Assembly: GCA_963995525.1 (NCBI GenBank) | Contig: OZ023206.1 | Coordinates: forward strand, 66,921,823 to 66,985,822 | Source of the DNA: Escarpia spicata | Lineage: Eukaryota; Annelida; Polychaeta; Sabellida; Siboglinidae | Length of the DNA: 64,000 nucleotides | Reading direction: 5' to 3' | Part shown: in pieces, positions 10,547-22,799 of the stretch | Position numbering within the stretch: position 1 is the first letter of the stretch | Layout: each line of letters opens with the position of its first letter | The notes under the pieces: model-generated | Told to the model about the DNA's origin: nothing | The model's database searches: none | The model's input: the letters and a program-made list of their open reading frames with translations, nothing else | Made by a program: the position numbers and the translations under genes

Positions 10547-11956
10547 GTAAGTATACACAAATTTACCTAAAACTATATTCACAGTGGTATTTTAATCTGG
10601 GATGAGCCCGGAAGAAATACTTAAACTGCGTTATGCCATTGATATTCGTTCGTGTTTCTTTGTTCATTTTATTACAAGTCCCTGATATTGGGTAAATGTA
10701 ATGGGTAGCACTAATAGTGATGAACTATGGTCTCTGGTCGAGATACTTTCTGAAATATACGTATGAACAGAAGATGAGAACAAGGGGCAGCTGGACGGTG
10801 TACATGGAACATTTCCTACCTACGATTCGGATTTTGTATGAAGGTACCAGATTGTGAAACTGAAATCAACACGTCTTGAGCGAATGAACACATTCAGAAC
10901 GGCACCACAGCAGTGCAATATTGACATATAATGAGTGACGAGATGAGCACAAACACACCGTCAGTTTTAACAGCTTCCAGCTGCAACAGTGCACAGAACA
11001 TATGAGGATACTTGAAGTAGTAGGACCGTATACTTTGTCGCCATTGAGCACATAAGTAGCATACGTCTTTGAGGTCAACTGGTACACCGTTGTGCTGTAG
11101 TGAACATAATTAAGTGTGTTCCACGACCAAAGCATCACTGGGGCTACCGGTCATTTTGCGTGGCAGCCCCAACACATATAGTGGTTATGTGTAATTTGCT
11201 TTGAATGGTCATAAGGAAAATGTTGATGCTATAATTTATAATAACTTACTTTTGTATGCATATGTCTGTGTATTTACAAAATATCTATTCCCCGGAATTA
11301 ATCGTAATCATTCACCACTAATTAAATTATATTAGCTATTGGAAATTGTACCTGGTTTGAATGCAAGCCACTGTTCACATCAATGGAATCCATCAATATG
11401 TTTTCTGTAGCGAAAATCTATTGATGAGGATAAACTGTATCAAAAAATTGATTATAACATTCCCAGAAGCGGATTACCAGTTATGTGCTAAGCTCAATAC
11501 GTTAGTCATGTTTTGCAGGTATATATTGGAAAACGTACATGCTCTTTCTGTGTCATTCTATTATATCATCAGGACCAGAAATTTAGCTTTCTTAATTTAA
11601 ACAAAGGTAAGCTCAATATGATTCCTGAAGGTGTATGTTGGTGAACAGTGAACATGCTATATCATCACCAAAGTATAATATTAAATTTATATATTTCCAT
11701 TTTATGTAAGAGAGTCACTGGACTTGTCTTTAAGTTTTTCATAGATTAAGCAAAATAGTTTCAACTTTGTCTAAACTGGTTAGCGATGTTTGGATAGATA
11801 CAAATTCCTTATCATTGAAGTTTAGTTTCTATGCATAAGTTAAGAATGACATGGTTTAACATCAGATGAATGAAATAAACGACAACTAAATGGATTACTG
11901 GAGTAAGCTGTATAACAACAACTGTATTATTAGTCATTCTGATATTTCTTCTACAG
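10547..11956. other. Intron between LRR exons 1 and 2
   Basis: It begins with donor GTAAGT and ends with TTCTTCTACAG. 10690-10870 is homologous to 16810-17030 (blocks 'gaagatgagaacaaggggca' and 'tttgtgaaact'), which marks an old duplication of exon and flank. The rest is AT-rich with no coding frame that I trust. Confidence 0.6.
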
Positions 11957-12040
11957 CTTGCGAACATGTACCTTGGACATCGATCGTCCACAGCGACCAA
12001 GGGAAACACTGAAGCAGAACACATCAATCCACAAACTAAT
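11957..12040 (+). CDS. LRR exon 2 (84 nt, degenerate repeat)
   Basis: Acceptor TTCTTCTACAG and donor GTAAGT bound exactly 84 nt in the same phase-2 register as the other LRR exons, with no stop. The start LRTCTLDID and the end ETLKQNTSIHKL are recognisable. The middle, where the helix normally reads LCDAL, is RPQRPRETL and rich in proline and arginine. The solenoid core is therefore damaged although splice sites, length and frame are kept. It may be a diverged capping repeat, or a relaxed or pseudo-exon. The upstream intron shares the motif seen before the other exons (a 'gtttaacatcag' stretch, then 'actgta..agtc-ttctg'). Confidence 0.65.
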
Positions 12041-15000
12041 GTAAGTAACATCATTTTACCTGAAGCTGTGGGCACATTGGCATTTAATCCAGCATTACCC
12101 TGGTTGAAATTGTTAACCTGCACTGTGATGACCTTATTAATGCACAAACATTTTGTTTCTGGCAAACTGCAAGAAAGTGTGTCTTTGGATTTTGACATGC
12201 TCAAGATACCACAAAAATTACCATACAGCCACAACGTTAAGTGCTACACAAATGCTGTCCAGTTATATGTAAGTAGCATTCTCATTCTATGTAAATCGTC
12301 GTGTAGTTTTTAGTCCTTTGGGCCGAAGGTCCAATGGACTATTGTCATCAACTTTTTCTCTAATTTTGTATTGACATATCTTAGTGCACTGCCGCTATGC
12401 ACGAGAAATCTGTATTTGATTTTTGATTGAATCGTTTAAAGGGCTTCCTAGTGCCTCCAAGGGTCCCAAAACTGTTAAGTGTTTATATTTTGCCTATTTT
12501 TTCAAAAACTGTTCAGTAACTTTTTCTCTAATTTTGCATACACGTATCTTAGGGTATGTTACTGTACACAAAAAATATGTATTTGATTGAATCATTCTAA
12601 GGGCACCTCAGGGCCTCCCAAAAAGCTAATGTTCCATTGAGACCTTCACTAATCTTTTATTGGTCACAGGCAGAGCAGAGGCATTAGACCCCTGTTTAAA
12701 CTGACCAGTTCAAAACTATTGATTTTCTATAAATGCAAGTTGTGTTTATTTTGATGTTCATTTAATCATTATAAAATGGTGTGACTGTAGTGTCTGCTGG
12801 TTAACGATGTATTGTCATCTGTAGGTGACAAACATAGACAATTTATATTCTGGACAACTATACAGTGAAATATCATACATTTTATTGTTATCAAATGCAT
12901 TCTACTGTTCTGTTTACACTTGCCATCCCTTGTGTAGACATGGTACTATGTAAATCAATTTTATCATTATAATTTTCTCCTTGTGGTATCTATACATCAC
13001 ATGAGAAGAACGCTGACACAACTTGGCCCTGTTTTTCAAAAACTCTTCAGTACCTTTTTCTCTAATTTTGCATAGACATTGCATGTGGTAGTGCCTCTAT
13101 ATACAAGAAATCTGTATTTGATTGAATAATTCTAAGGGCACCTCGGGGGCCACAAAATGCAATCTTTTTACACTGTCAAGTAATGTGGTTTTGAGAAGGG
13201 CCTTTGAGACTATCCCCTAACAGTAGATTTTGTGTATTGTGCCAGAAACAGAACCTGGCATCTGTCACATGCGGCGTCTGTGTCTTGTTACTATTTGCTG
13301 TGCAGTATATCTCAATTTATGTTCAGCCTAGCCCAACTATATATTGCATACCTATTGTTTATATAATAGTCTCTGAGAATATTAAATATGATGTGAATTT
13401 AAACGTAAAATACTATGGCATGTATATTGAATATTATGCAGATTGACACAAATTAAAAAGTTGTGTATAGTTAAGTATTGTGTTTTCTTCTACAAATGCT
13501 TGCGCAAGCCAGTATTACAATGCATAAATATAAGTATACACTGTGTACATAATATACTATATGTAAGTAGTATGACATTAAACTACAAGCTGTACACTGC
13601 TACTATTAACTATTTAATTTTGTTGCATGTCATACGTGCCTTTTTAACCACTGCTTACTGCCCTGCCCTTTGAAAAACCTGGGAAAACACTGGTTCATCT
13701 CTTTCTGAGGATGATGCGGGCAAAATGAGAACAGAAAACGTGTGCATTTTCTTAAATAACCTTTAACTACATGCGAGATTGCAGTTCATCAAATCTCCTG
13801 CAAGGTTTCTACAACCACTAGAAATCGGCCTAAATAGCAGAGTATCAGGATCAAATTGAACAGTATTTTTAATAACACATTAACTAATTTATACAATCTT
13901 CATGAAACAGTGTACTCGAATATTTTATATCCAGGTGTATATTCACTTGCAGGGGTCAGCACACTTAGTTTTCCCATTGGCGACCATGTTAACGTTTTGT
14001 CTGATTATAAGAAAACGTGACCTAGAAAATATATTAAACGTCTCACCTGCCGTTATCATCATCTCGTTGACATGCTGGTCGAGTTTAGTCAAAATCTAAT
14101 ATTTGTAGCTCTTACAAAATGCCTGTATGTATGACACCTGTCAATATTTACAAATGGATGCAGGCATTAATCCGGCTAAAGGGTCAACTAGCCAAATTGC
14201 TGCCAAATACCCTTCCGCTTAGAAAAATCAGCTAAAAGTACACAATTTTACTGTCAACAGTTTCTACAATGACATCTAGAAATCTGACTACTCAAATGCA
14301 CTTATGTCAGAGCAGGTGAATATTGTAAAAAAATAATTTCCAAAAAATAGACTGCACTTTTTCGTCTGTAACCAAGCAGGAAGTCTAACAGTGTCCTGAC
14401 CCCTGCATGCATATAGTCACTACTAGACATGTAGACATTTTACTTCCAACATAACCCTTAATGATCTGTAACTATGATTCACCAAAAAACATTTCATTAA
14501 TAATTACAAAATCACAATATAGTCCAAAGGACTTCAGGGCCTCTTGGCCCATTTTTTAGATATAGCCTCTCAAGATAAGGAGTACCCCAATAGGTGTATT
14601 TTTGTGATTTTAGATTTCTTATACCACTGATTTTAACTATTATCCATGGCTTTAGAATGTTATTAACATGTGTGTTATAGAAAATACATGAAATTGTCAC
14701 ACTCAATCCATGAAAATATCGGAAATATTGTTTCGAGGGACACATTTATTTTGTCCACATGTTTTCTGTTTATTACGACATCCAGGTTAAACAAATTCTT
14801 ACACACCAAGACCCATGATTCAAGATATGGTTGTCTATATAAAAAAATAGTTCTACTTCCAAGAAAATAATTATCAAACTTGTTTGAAATCACAGAAATG
14901 TTGTGATCCTTTTTAGGAATTATTCGGTTTCTTCTAATTTATATTCTTATTTGTCACCAGTACCAGTTAGATTATGCTATAGGAAGTCAAATAATACACA

Positions 15001-16585
15001 TTTCCCCGCATCTTTATTGTTATTTATGCCCATTAACCCAGCTGTATGACAAAACACTGCAATGTTTATCACGACATCGCTGTTTATTCCACCATCTCGA
15101 CCCGGTGGAAGACTCCTTTATGTTGTAATACAGGATGTGATGACACTTTTGTTTGTCTCTTATATGTTCTATTTTCCATAATAGTTGTGATTGTAAATCA
15201 TAATTTCTTTAGTGTCAGTGATTTTCCAAAGTAAAATATCAATGTATTTTCAACAAAATATTGTACATATAAATGTTTTGCTATTATTTGTAATAATACT
15301 AACAAAAATGGGTAGTTATCAGTCGTGACAAGATTATTTACCAAATGTTAGAAAACATTCAGCTTCATTACATCAACACCATATCACGCTTAGAGATACT
15401 CACTGTAAGTTCACAATGACAAAGGTTGGAGAGATGTGACGTTCACATCCATTGATAGGATGTAGTTGTAATACCATAGAATTGTCAAATTATTGCTTTG
15501 CTATTGGCATGAGGGTAGACATAAGCATTATTGTGTCTGCGTCTACTTCATGTTGCCATGTCCTTGATGCAGGGGCCATTTTCCCAAAGTATTTTCCACG
15601 CGTGCCATTGTTAAATTACGTTTTATCTTTTACGTGCTTATTACGTTTTACATTGCGAACAACTGATTTACCTCATAAAATGTGAGAATCTTGACGTATT
15701 TGGGAACACTTTAAAAAAACAGGTCTTTCTTACTACCCTTGTGGTTATAAATTAATACCTCTTTGTCATGATGGTAACTGTGAACAATGCATGATGTGTG
15801 AACCATTTATTTACCTTGCAAATGGTCAATGTTTGGTTTGAAATATGGCATATTATTTTATAAATAATACAGTGTTGCTCATAGACGAATGCCCATAAAT
15901 TGTTGTGTTCCAAGTTTTCAAAACATCGTCTGCACATTTCCATTTTAATCACTCTCATGTATATATGTGTACAATAATAAGCACAATTGATTGACAAAAA
16001 CAGTACCAATGGAACAAGCGTCCATTCGTGCCACCTGAGTATGTACCATGCATTAACCAACCAGACAACCACAAGTAGCCTGCCCCTTCCCGTCCCCTAA
16101 TAAATTCCTGTGCCATCATTCACCAATGCAGCACAAGATCAAGACAGCCCATGAACCAGTCATATCAGGTTCCCCGCCACATTGTGTGTGAGTTGATTAT
16201 TCCGTCGAATGCCCCACAATATAATTTCAATCAAGGTAAACTATGATTCCTGAACATTTCTGTTTCCGAACAATAAACATGTTACGTCACAAGAAGTGTA
16301 CCTGGTAGTATTAAATTTGTACCTTTACACGTTGTATAAGTTTGCCGATGGACTTTTCAATTCAGGTTTGTTATAGAAGTTTTTTTGTACATTATAACTT
16401 CTTCATAGCATTGTCTACTGGCTCTCAGTGTTTGAATAATTAAAAACTCCTTATCGATGATATGTCTGTTGAGAATGGCATTGTTTAACATCAGGTACAA
16501 GTAATCAATAACAACGAAACGTATCTATACAGTAAAATGTATAATACCAACAGTACTGCTAATCGTTCTGGTATTTCTCCTTTAG
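12041..16585. other. Intron between LRR exons 2 and 3, with small repeats
   Basis: No gene is recognised. Three related copies of 'aactttttctctaattttg' followed about 60 nt later by 'tgtatttgattgaat' lie at about 12350-12465, 12515-12620 and 13050-13165. 12650-13010 shares blocks with 1430-1680. 14515-14565 is a fragment of the dispersed repeat seen at 35630. 13170-16290 is otherwise unremarkable AT-rich sequence. From about 16300 the LRR-intron flank begins, ending in acceptor TTTAG at 16585. Confidence 0.6.
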
Positions 16586-16669
16586 TTTGAGTTTCAATGG
16601 GTTGGACATCGATGCTATGAAGCACCTATGTGATGCACTGAAGCAGAACATGCCAATCGAGACGCTGCA
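16586..16669 (+). CDS. LRR exon 3 (84 nt, one leucine-rich repeat)
   Basis: Acceptor TTTCTCCTTTAG and donor GTAAGT bound 84 nt in phase 2. The peptide runs LSFNGLDIDAMKHLCDALKQ, then NMPIETL, the RNase-inhibitor-type repeat with Asn in place of the usual Cys near the start of the loop. Frame, leucine spacing and the LCDALKQN block are intact. About 150 nt downstream (16810-17030) lies a stretch closely related to 10690-10870 downstream of exon 1, so exon and intron flank were duplicated together. It should splice in frame to any of its neighbours because all are phase-2 symmetric. Confidence 0.8.
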
Positions 16670-17218
16670 GTAAGTACACATCATTTGACCTAAAGCTGTG
16701 GACACATTGGCATTTTATTCCAGGATGACCCCGGGTCAATACGTTAACCTACGCTGTGATGACATCATTAATGCTGATCAGTGTTTATGTGTTTATTGTA
16801 CTTTATTCCAAGTCCCTGATATTTTGTAAATATGTTGGCTAGCACTAACATTGATGAAGTGTGGGTTGTGTTTGAGACACTTCCTGAAAGAGAGATATGG
16901 AAGGAAGATGAGAACAAGGGGCAACTGGAGGGGTTCTTAGAACATTTCATGTCTGTGCCAAGATGGCCCAACAAATTAATTTTGATTTGGATTCAGTCTG
17001 AACGTGTCAGTTTGTGAAACTGGAATCAACCCACCTCACATGTGAAAACATTCATACTGGTGTAGGATTTGATTCGAAATGAGTGTGAATCCGAATCGAC
17101 TGTGAACACAGCCTTATATGGTAGAGTGTGGCAAATCGAGCCATTGTTTAGGTATGACATTTCACACAAATATTATACTGGCATAAAATAGGAACTTAAA
17201 AAACAATGTTTTTGTTAC
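16670..17218. other. Intron downstream of LRR exon 3
   Basis: It starts with donor GTAAGT. 16810-17030 is the duplicated flank shared with 10690-10870. Here it contains an open stretch reading NIDEVWVVFETLPEREIWKE then DENKGQLEGFLEHF (61-aa frame 16832-17017), which is broken by stops in the exon-1 copy. It has a protein-like look but no known motif. Confidence 0.45.
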
Positions 17219-17274
17219 ATAACAATGACTTAACCTGTCCATTTCTATAAGTAGACAGGTTAAGTCATTGTTAT
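17219..17274. repeat. Perfect 21-bp hairpin at a LINE junction
   Basis: 17219-17239 (ATAACAATGACTTAACCTGT C) is the exact reverse complement of 17254-17274, with a 14-nt spacer. The right arm runs straight into L2-like coding sequence, so the left arm is probably an inverted copy made when the truncated LINE end was formed. Confidence 0.85.
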
Positions 17275-17503
17275 TTACAACCCAAGCTGTGAAGCTCATA
17301 CAAGCATGTGTCGGTGAAATACAAGCTTGGATGCGCATGAATAAACTCAACGCTGACAAAACAGAGGCTATTGTGATATGTTCGCCGCACATCAAAAATA
17401 AACTTTCTATGATGTACATAGAACTTGCCAATAACATCGTGCCTACTTCCACTGTGGCCAGGAACAGTGGTGTTTTCTTCGATGATGCCCTTAGGTCTTA
17501 GGC
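17255..17503 (+). mobile_element. L2-like LINE, RT thumb fragment (5' part of a split copy)
   Basis: The frame gives LFTTQAVKLIQACVGEIQAW, MRMNKLNADKTEAIVICSPH and ARNSGVFFDDALRS. These match the region after the FADD motif in L2/CR1-type RT (..QAC..EI..WM..NKLKLN.DKTE....LGV.FD..L). It stops at 17503, and the matching continuation (CRVAYFHLHSIERI...) resumes at about 21650. Between the two lies a minus-strand LINE. Confidence 0.8.
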
Positions 17504-17504
17504 G

Positions 17505-20500
17505 AATTACAGCCCAAACTTGAGCTAACGCTGGAGTTTTATGGTGCTTGTTTGTGCGAATGTGTTGTGGGTAGTTTGTTTCTTTGATTTTATAGGCACT
17601 TTAGGTGACTGGGTTGGTGAAAGGAAGGTTCATGATTGCTGTTTGGAATGCCATGGGGGTTTCTAGTTCAGTAAATTGTGGTGGGATCATATTCCAGATT
17701 TGAACTGCTCGGGGGGGGGGGGTAGAAAGAGATCACTGCTGCATTGATGCGGCACCTTGGGGCTACGAAGTGGCCACGGTTTTTGACTGTGTTAGTAGAC
17801 CTGGTGGGGGTGTGATGTTGATTATGTTATTAATATTTTGTAAAATGTCATGGCTTGTATGATAATGCGTCGTCGTTCAAGAGATGGCAATCCAAGGGTG
17901 GCTATTAGGTCTGCTGAGTTTGTTTGGCAAATATGATCATTTTTGACAAATCTGGCAGCACATTATTGTACTCTTTCAAGGTGTTTAATTTGGGTGGCAG
18001 TGTGTGGATTCCATATAGGAGAGGCACACTCGAGTTTTGGTCGGATTAACATGTTATAGGCTGTTTCTTTGACCTCGGGTTTGCATTGTCCGAGGGTTCG
18101 TTTGATCATGCCTAGGACTTTTGCCCAGGTTAGTTTAGAATCTAATTTTACTCCAAGATATGGGTGGCTAGAGACGGTAAAGAGTGGCACGCCAAAGAGT
18201 GAATATGAATGTAGTCTGTGTTTTTGTTTTGTTTGTTATTGGGTGATGCACATATTTAGATATGTTAAATTCCATTTGCTATTTGTTAGACCATATTTGG
18301 AGTTTGATCTGGTCAGATTGGAGAATTTTGTGGTCGGTTTTGAGTGTGATTTTGCGATATATAATGCTGTCGTCTGCAAAGAGACATACGGGAGATTGGA
18401 CATTTTTGTTTATGTAGAGTAAAAATAGGACAGGTCCTAGGACTGAGCCCTGTGGTACACCAGATGTAACATCTGTTCTGTCTGACAGGGCTTCATTGAC
18501 TGACACTCTCTGTTTGCGATTGGATAGAAACGATTTGATCCAGTTATTCCATAGAAAGCTAATTTGGATAGGAGGCGTTTATGGGGGACTTTGTCGAAGG
18601 CTTTGGCGAAATCAAATGGGATTGCATCTATTTGTGTCTTATTGTCCATAGCAGTCATCCAGTCGTGGACTGTCTCGATGAGTTGGGATTCACAAGACAG
18701 ACCTGGCTGGAATCAATGTTGGAAGTGGAGGATGATGTTGTGTTTGTGTAAGTGTTTCCACATATTGCTTAGAATGATGTGTTCCATGCCTTTGCAGAGG
18801 ATGCATGTTAGCGAAGTTGGTCTATAATTAGCAGGGTCTGATTTGTGTTTTTTTGTGTATTGGTGTTACCAGTGCTTGGAGCCAGTCATCTGGGAGTTTG
18901 CAACTGTTGTATGACTGCTGGAAAATGTGTGTGATTATTGGGGCAATTTCCACTGCAGTCTCTAAGGACTCTGGCTGGGAGTTCGTGTGGGCCTGTAGCT
19001 TTATTTTGATTTAGATTTTTCAGTTGCTTAATTACTCCGTCTATCCCGATTTCGAGGGAGGGGATATCGGGAAAGATGGATGGAACTAGTTCGAGGATGG
19101 AGTAGATTTCTTGAGTAAACACGGAACTGAATTGGTTGGTAAGTGTATTTGCTTTGTCATGATCGTTTATGACTGGTTGGTCGTTTGCTTCCAGTATAGG
19201 GATGCCAATGTATTCTCGTTTGTTTGCTTTAATGAATGACCAGAATTGTTTAGGGTTTGTTTTTATGCTGTCTCCAATGTAATTGTTTAGATAGTCTGAG
19301 CAGGATTTGGTTGCAGCTTTAGTGGCTTGTTTTTGGAGTTGCCTAAAACTTTCCCAGTCGCTATTACGTCCAGTTTGTTTTGCTTTTTTATGGCTTTTGT
19401 TACGTTTTCTTTGCATTCTTATTATTTCACGTGTTATCTAGGGGAGAGTTGGGTTTTTGCTTTGGTTTTGCGGCTGGGAATATTATTGTTGACTAATTAA
19501 GTAAGATTATTCTGGAGAAAATTTTTTTTGGGACATCTCTTGGGTTTGGGTTCGTGTCAAAGTATGTTGTTGTTAGTTGTTTTATGTCATGTTTAAGCTT
19601 ATCCCATTTTGCAGATTTATATTGGAACACTTTGTGTGGTGGTTTACTGTTACGGACTGGATTTAGGTTTACGTTAAAGGTCACAGCTTCATGATCACTC
19701 ATGCCGGGAGTGGTGTGAGTGTTAGCAATTATCGATAGATTTGAAGTGAGTATGAGGTCAAGGATACTGCCGGAATCAACTCGTGTGGGATCATTGACCA
19801 TGTTTTGTAATCCAAATTTTCTCATTATTTCTTGCAATTTGTTATGCTTGCTGGCAGTTCTGTTGTCAGTGGTTTGCTGCTTGCCCCAGTTAATATCAGG
19901 AAGGTTGAAGTCACCTGCTATAACTACATTATGGGAAGTTCTTTGTGATCTGTACAGTTTGTCAGGGATTCGTGGAGAGCTTCAAGGGATTGGAGGTGGT
20001 CACTGGGAGGTCGGTAGGAGGATGCAAAGTATTTGGATTTGTTTCATGTGAAATGGATTTTTGTCCATACTATTTCACAGCTTGAGTTTAGATTTGCAAG
20101 TGGTTCTGCTACAATTTCATCGTGGAAGGCTATGAGAACTCCACCACCATGGGTGTTTCTGTCCTATCGGATGCCGTTATAGTTAGATGGTAGGAACGAA
20201 TAGGTAGCGTAGTTTTTGTCTATTTTGGTTTCGACTAGGAATATGATGTCAGGATTATTTGACTGAATAGTTGTTTTTAAGTGTGTTGTCTTTGCGATGC
20301 TTTTGACGCTGTTGGTGTTGATCAGAATTCCACTAAGTGTGTTACTTTTGGTTTTCTTACGACGTTCAGGGGTTGATGCATTTTGAAGGTTCGGTCCAAC
20401 GGTTGGATCCCAGGTTTGGGATGTACGACTCATGTTTGTTTGAGAGGTCTGTGTGTGGGGTCAATGTTTTGGTTATTTTGTTCTGTGTCACTAAAGCTAT

Positions 20501-21110
20501 TATATCGTTTGCAACAACATTCCAATAAATGGTCTTGGAAGAAGGAATGACTGTAGTTAAGATGGTCGAATTTCATGCAGTGCCAAGAACAGGAACTGTT
20601 ACAGAGGAGATGATATTGATCTGGACTTATGTCACAACAATTAATGTGTACCCATTGGTTGCACCAGTCGCAGCAGGCTGCTGGGTGATTTGAAGCAACA
20701 GGCTTTTTAGAAAATCCACAGGGGTGCTTGACTGGGCCTGGATTTTGTTTGGATGTCCCCACAGAGGATTAATAGAACAAGATAACATGTTTTGTGTCCC
20801 GATGTAGGCATTGGATAAGCCAGTTTGGTGTGGTATTTGTTACGGGCTACTCTTTTGAAAGCTAGTGCCAGTCTAGTACTTGTGTCAGTCCAACAAGACC
20901 TGTCATATGTTAGCAGACCATTTGGATCATCCGTGAATTGGGTATGGTCCAGGGGTATTGGGAATTTGTGTATGAATACAATAAAGATACTAATCAGAAC
21001 TACCACTGGTGTGTCCATTTTGGGTGGCACCATCATAAGAGCAGGTATTGCACAAGCTGCTTTTCTTGCACAGTTATGTTAAACAATAAAAAACTAGATA
21101 TTATATTCCA
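17505..21110 (-). mobile_element. LINE (minus strand) with PHD-like finger, endonuclease and RT
   Basis: In minus-strand order: a hydrophobic N-terminus (20980-21036, TPVVVLISIFIVFIHKF) with LLTYDRS; a PHD-like finger (about 20560-20730, CCDWCNQWVHINC...CNSSCSWHC, second zinc Cys of the first pair replaced by Ser); an AP-type endonuclease (NTNSVKSIAKTTHLK, PDIIFLVETKID near 20250; DPTRVDSGSILDLIL and MSDHEAV near 19700); then RT with NKATGPHELPARVL (about 18970), FDFAKAFDKVPHKRLLSKL (about 18600), SGVPQGSVLGPVLFLLYIN (about 18440) and LFADDSIIYRKI (about 18370). The C-terminus near 18000 includes HPYLGVKLDSKLTW. Frames shift several times, so it is inactive but nearly full length. The architecture suggests a CR1/L2-group LINE with a PHD-containing N-terminus. 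Confidence 0.85.
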
Positions 21111-21204
21111 CTATAGATGTGGGTATTTGTTTTTATAATTAAGTTATATATCAAAGCTAATATAAAACCACAGTAGTTGTAAAATTACAGTAGATGTATA
21201 TGAC

Positions 21205-21640
21205 AGTAGTAAAATTTGCCAGTTAGTAGACAGTTTATTGTATTGTATATTGTGTTTACTGTTGATTTCTTGTTTGTTACTGACAGCCTACAATCCGGAT
21301 TTGTAATAGTATAATACATAAACTTTATGTGAATGGACTGAATTTGGGGTTGTTTTAGGGGCGATTTGGTTTTGGCGCATTTTATGTAAGTTGTTTACAG
21401 ATTCGCCATCTTGTCTTGAACTGGTTGTTATGGAAGCTACGGCTCAAATAGTGTCTTAGGCTGATTTGATCGCAGATATAACCATGGGATTAAATTCTGG
21501 TATATCTCAAATAATACCTCGCACAGTTATCAGCAATAAAAACGTTTAGAAATCGTGAAAATAATCCATAATAGTGGAGCGGGAAAACAAGAATGGACTA
21601 CACATGACGCTTGCGCAGCTTCCAAACATGAACAGCCATG
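21205..21640. repeat. Non-coding segment shared with all three tandem units
   Basis: From 'cagtagtaaaatttgccagt' to 'aacatgaacagccatgtaca' this is closely similar to 28390-28825, 40888-41324 and 54645-55075. Here it lies between the minus-strand LINE and the C-terminal part of the L2-like LINE. In the units it lies in front of the same L2 piece although the minus-strand LINE is absent. The four places therefore share a composite, not independent insertions. Confidence 0.75.
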
Positions 21641-22190
21641 TACAGTACATGTGTCGTGTAGCATATTTCCATCTACACAGTATTGAAAGAATTCAAAATC
21701 TTCTAGATAGGAAAACGACAGAGATGATGGTGTATACCCACGTGACGTCTCGTCTTGACAACGGAAATGGCCTGCTTTATGGGATTTCTGACCATATCCT
21801 CACCAGACTCCAGAGAGTGCAACATGCTGCAGCCCGTCTCATAACCAGAACTAAGAAGCACGACCACATCACTCCTGCTCTAATTGCGCTTCACTGGTTG
21901 GCGATTAAACAGCGCATTGAGTACAAACTACTCCTGCTTACATTCCGCAGTTTGCATGGCATGACTGTGTCATACCTGGCGGAACTGCTAACTCGACAAC
22001 AGCCCACTCGCACGTTACGCTCCGCCGACGCTCACCTGCTGGAGGTCCCATGCTGCAAGCTTTGTACTCAAGGCGACAAAGCTTTTTCACGCGCCACGCC
22101 TCTGGAACAATCTGCCCCTTGCCATGCGTGCCACAGACTGACTCATCTTGTTCAAGAAGCAACTGAAGACACTTCTTTTTAAACATACTT
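21640..22190 (+). mobile_element. L2-like LINE, C-terminal part
   Basis: The frame within 21574-22182 (202 aa) reads VAYFHLHSIERIQNLLDRKT, HVTSRLDNGNGLLYGISDHI, LTRLQRVQHAAARLITRTKK, LIALHWLAIKQRIEYKLLLL and LHGMTVSYLAELL. This is the conserved C-terminal domain after the RT of L2/CR1-type LINEs (SRLDYCN.LLYG..., LQRVQNAAARL..., LHWLPV..RI..K). It is open to near its end. AT-rich sequence to about 22560 follows (possible 3' UTR), with no further gene. Confidence 0.85.
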
Positions 22191-22744
22191 TTTCTCTTTA
22201 AATTATATGTGTGGACAGTGGCGAACTCTGGACTTTTTAATATTTACCTTTAACTATTATCATTATTATTTATTATTCTCTTTTAATTTGTCGTTTTAAT
22301 TAGTATTAGTATTATTACTCTCCTTATCTATTTACTATTGATATGTATATTTATGTATATTTTAATGCTTTTATTTATTTATTTATATATTTTTATTTTA
22401 TTTTATAATCTTAATAGCTACATGCCATGTTTTTGGTATAGTAATGCGCCTATTGTTTAGTGTCCTAAATAAAATTCCTGTAATATTTCAGATGGTCCCC
22501 AACACCCCGGGAGCTATCCACGGCACTTCTTCCCATGATGCTCCAGAGTAATATGGGCTTTTAATAGTTGTTCATAGTGAAAGACAGCCGTGTTTTTCTA
22601 ATGCTCCTTTCAACAGTGGCTGGGAAGTACACATTCTTATAATATACCTTGTCAATTTGTCCTAAATTATACACACTAGCAGTGGCAATAACTTTAGTTC
22701 TAGAAACAAGAGCTACAAGTCCACTTCTCATACAAGTCATTACT

Positions 22745-22770
22745 CCCCCCCCCCCCCCCCCCCCCCCCCC
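22745..22770. repeat. Homopolymer of 26 C
   Basis: An uninterrupted run of 26 cytosines. A 12-G run lies at 17711-17722 within the minus-strand LINE. The exact length may be unreliable in an assembly. Confidence 0.9.
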
Positions 22771-22799
22771 AATCATACTGGACACAACTTATTATTACA

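Noticed and set aside
19719..20051. Plus-strand ORFs over 18069-21138
   Set aside because: They are antisense shadows of the minus-strand LINE endonuclease, RT and finger regions.
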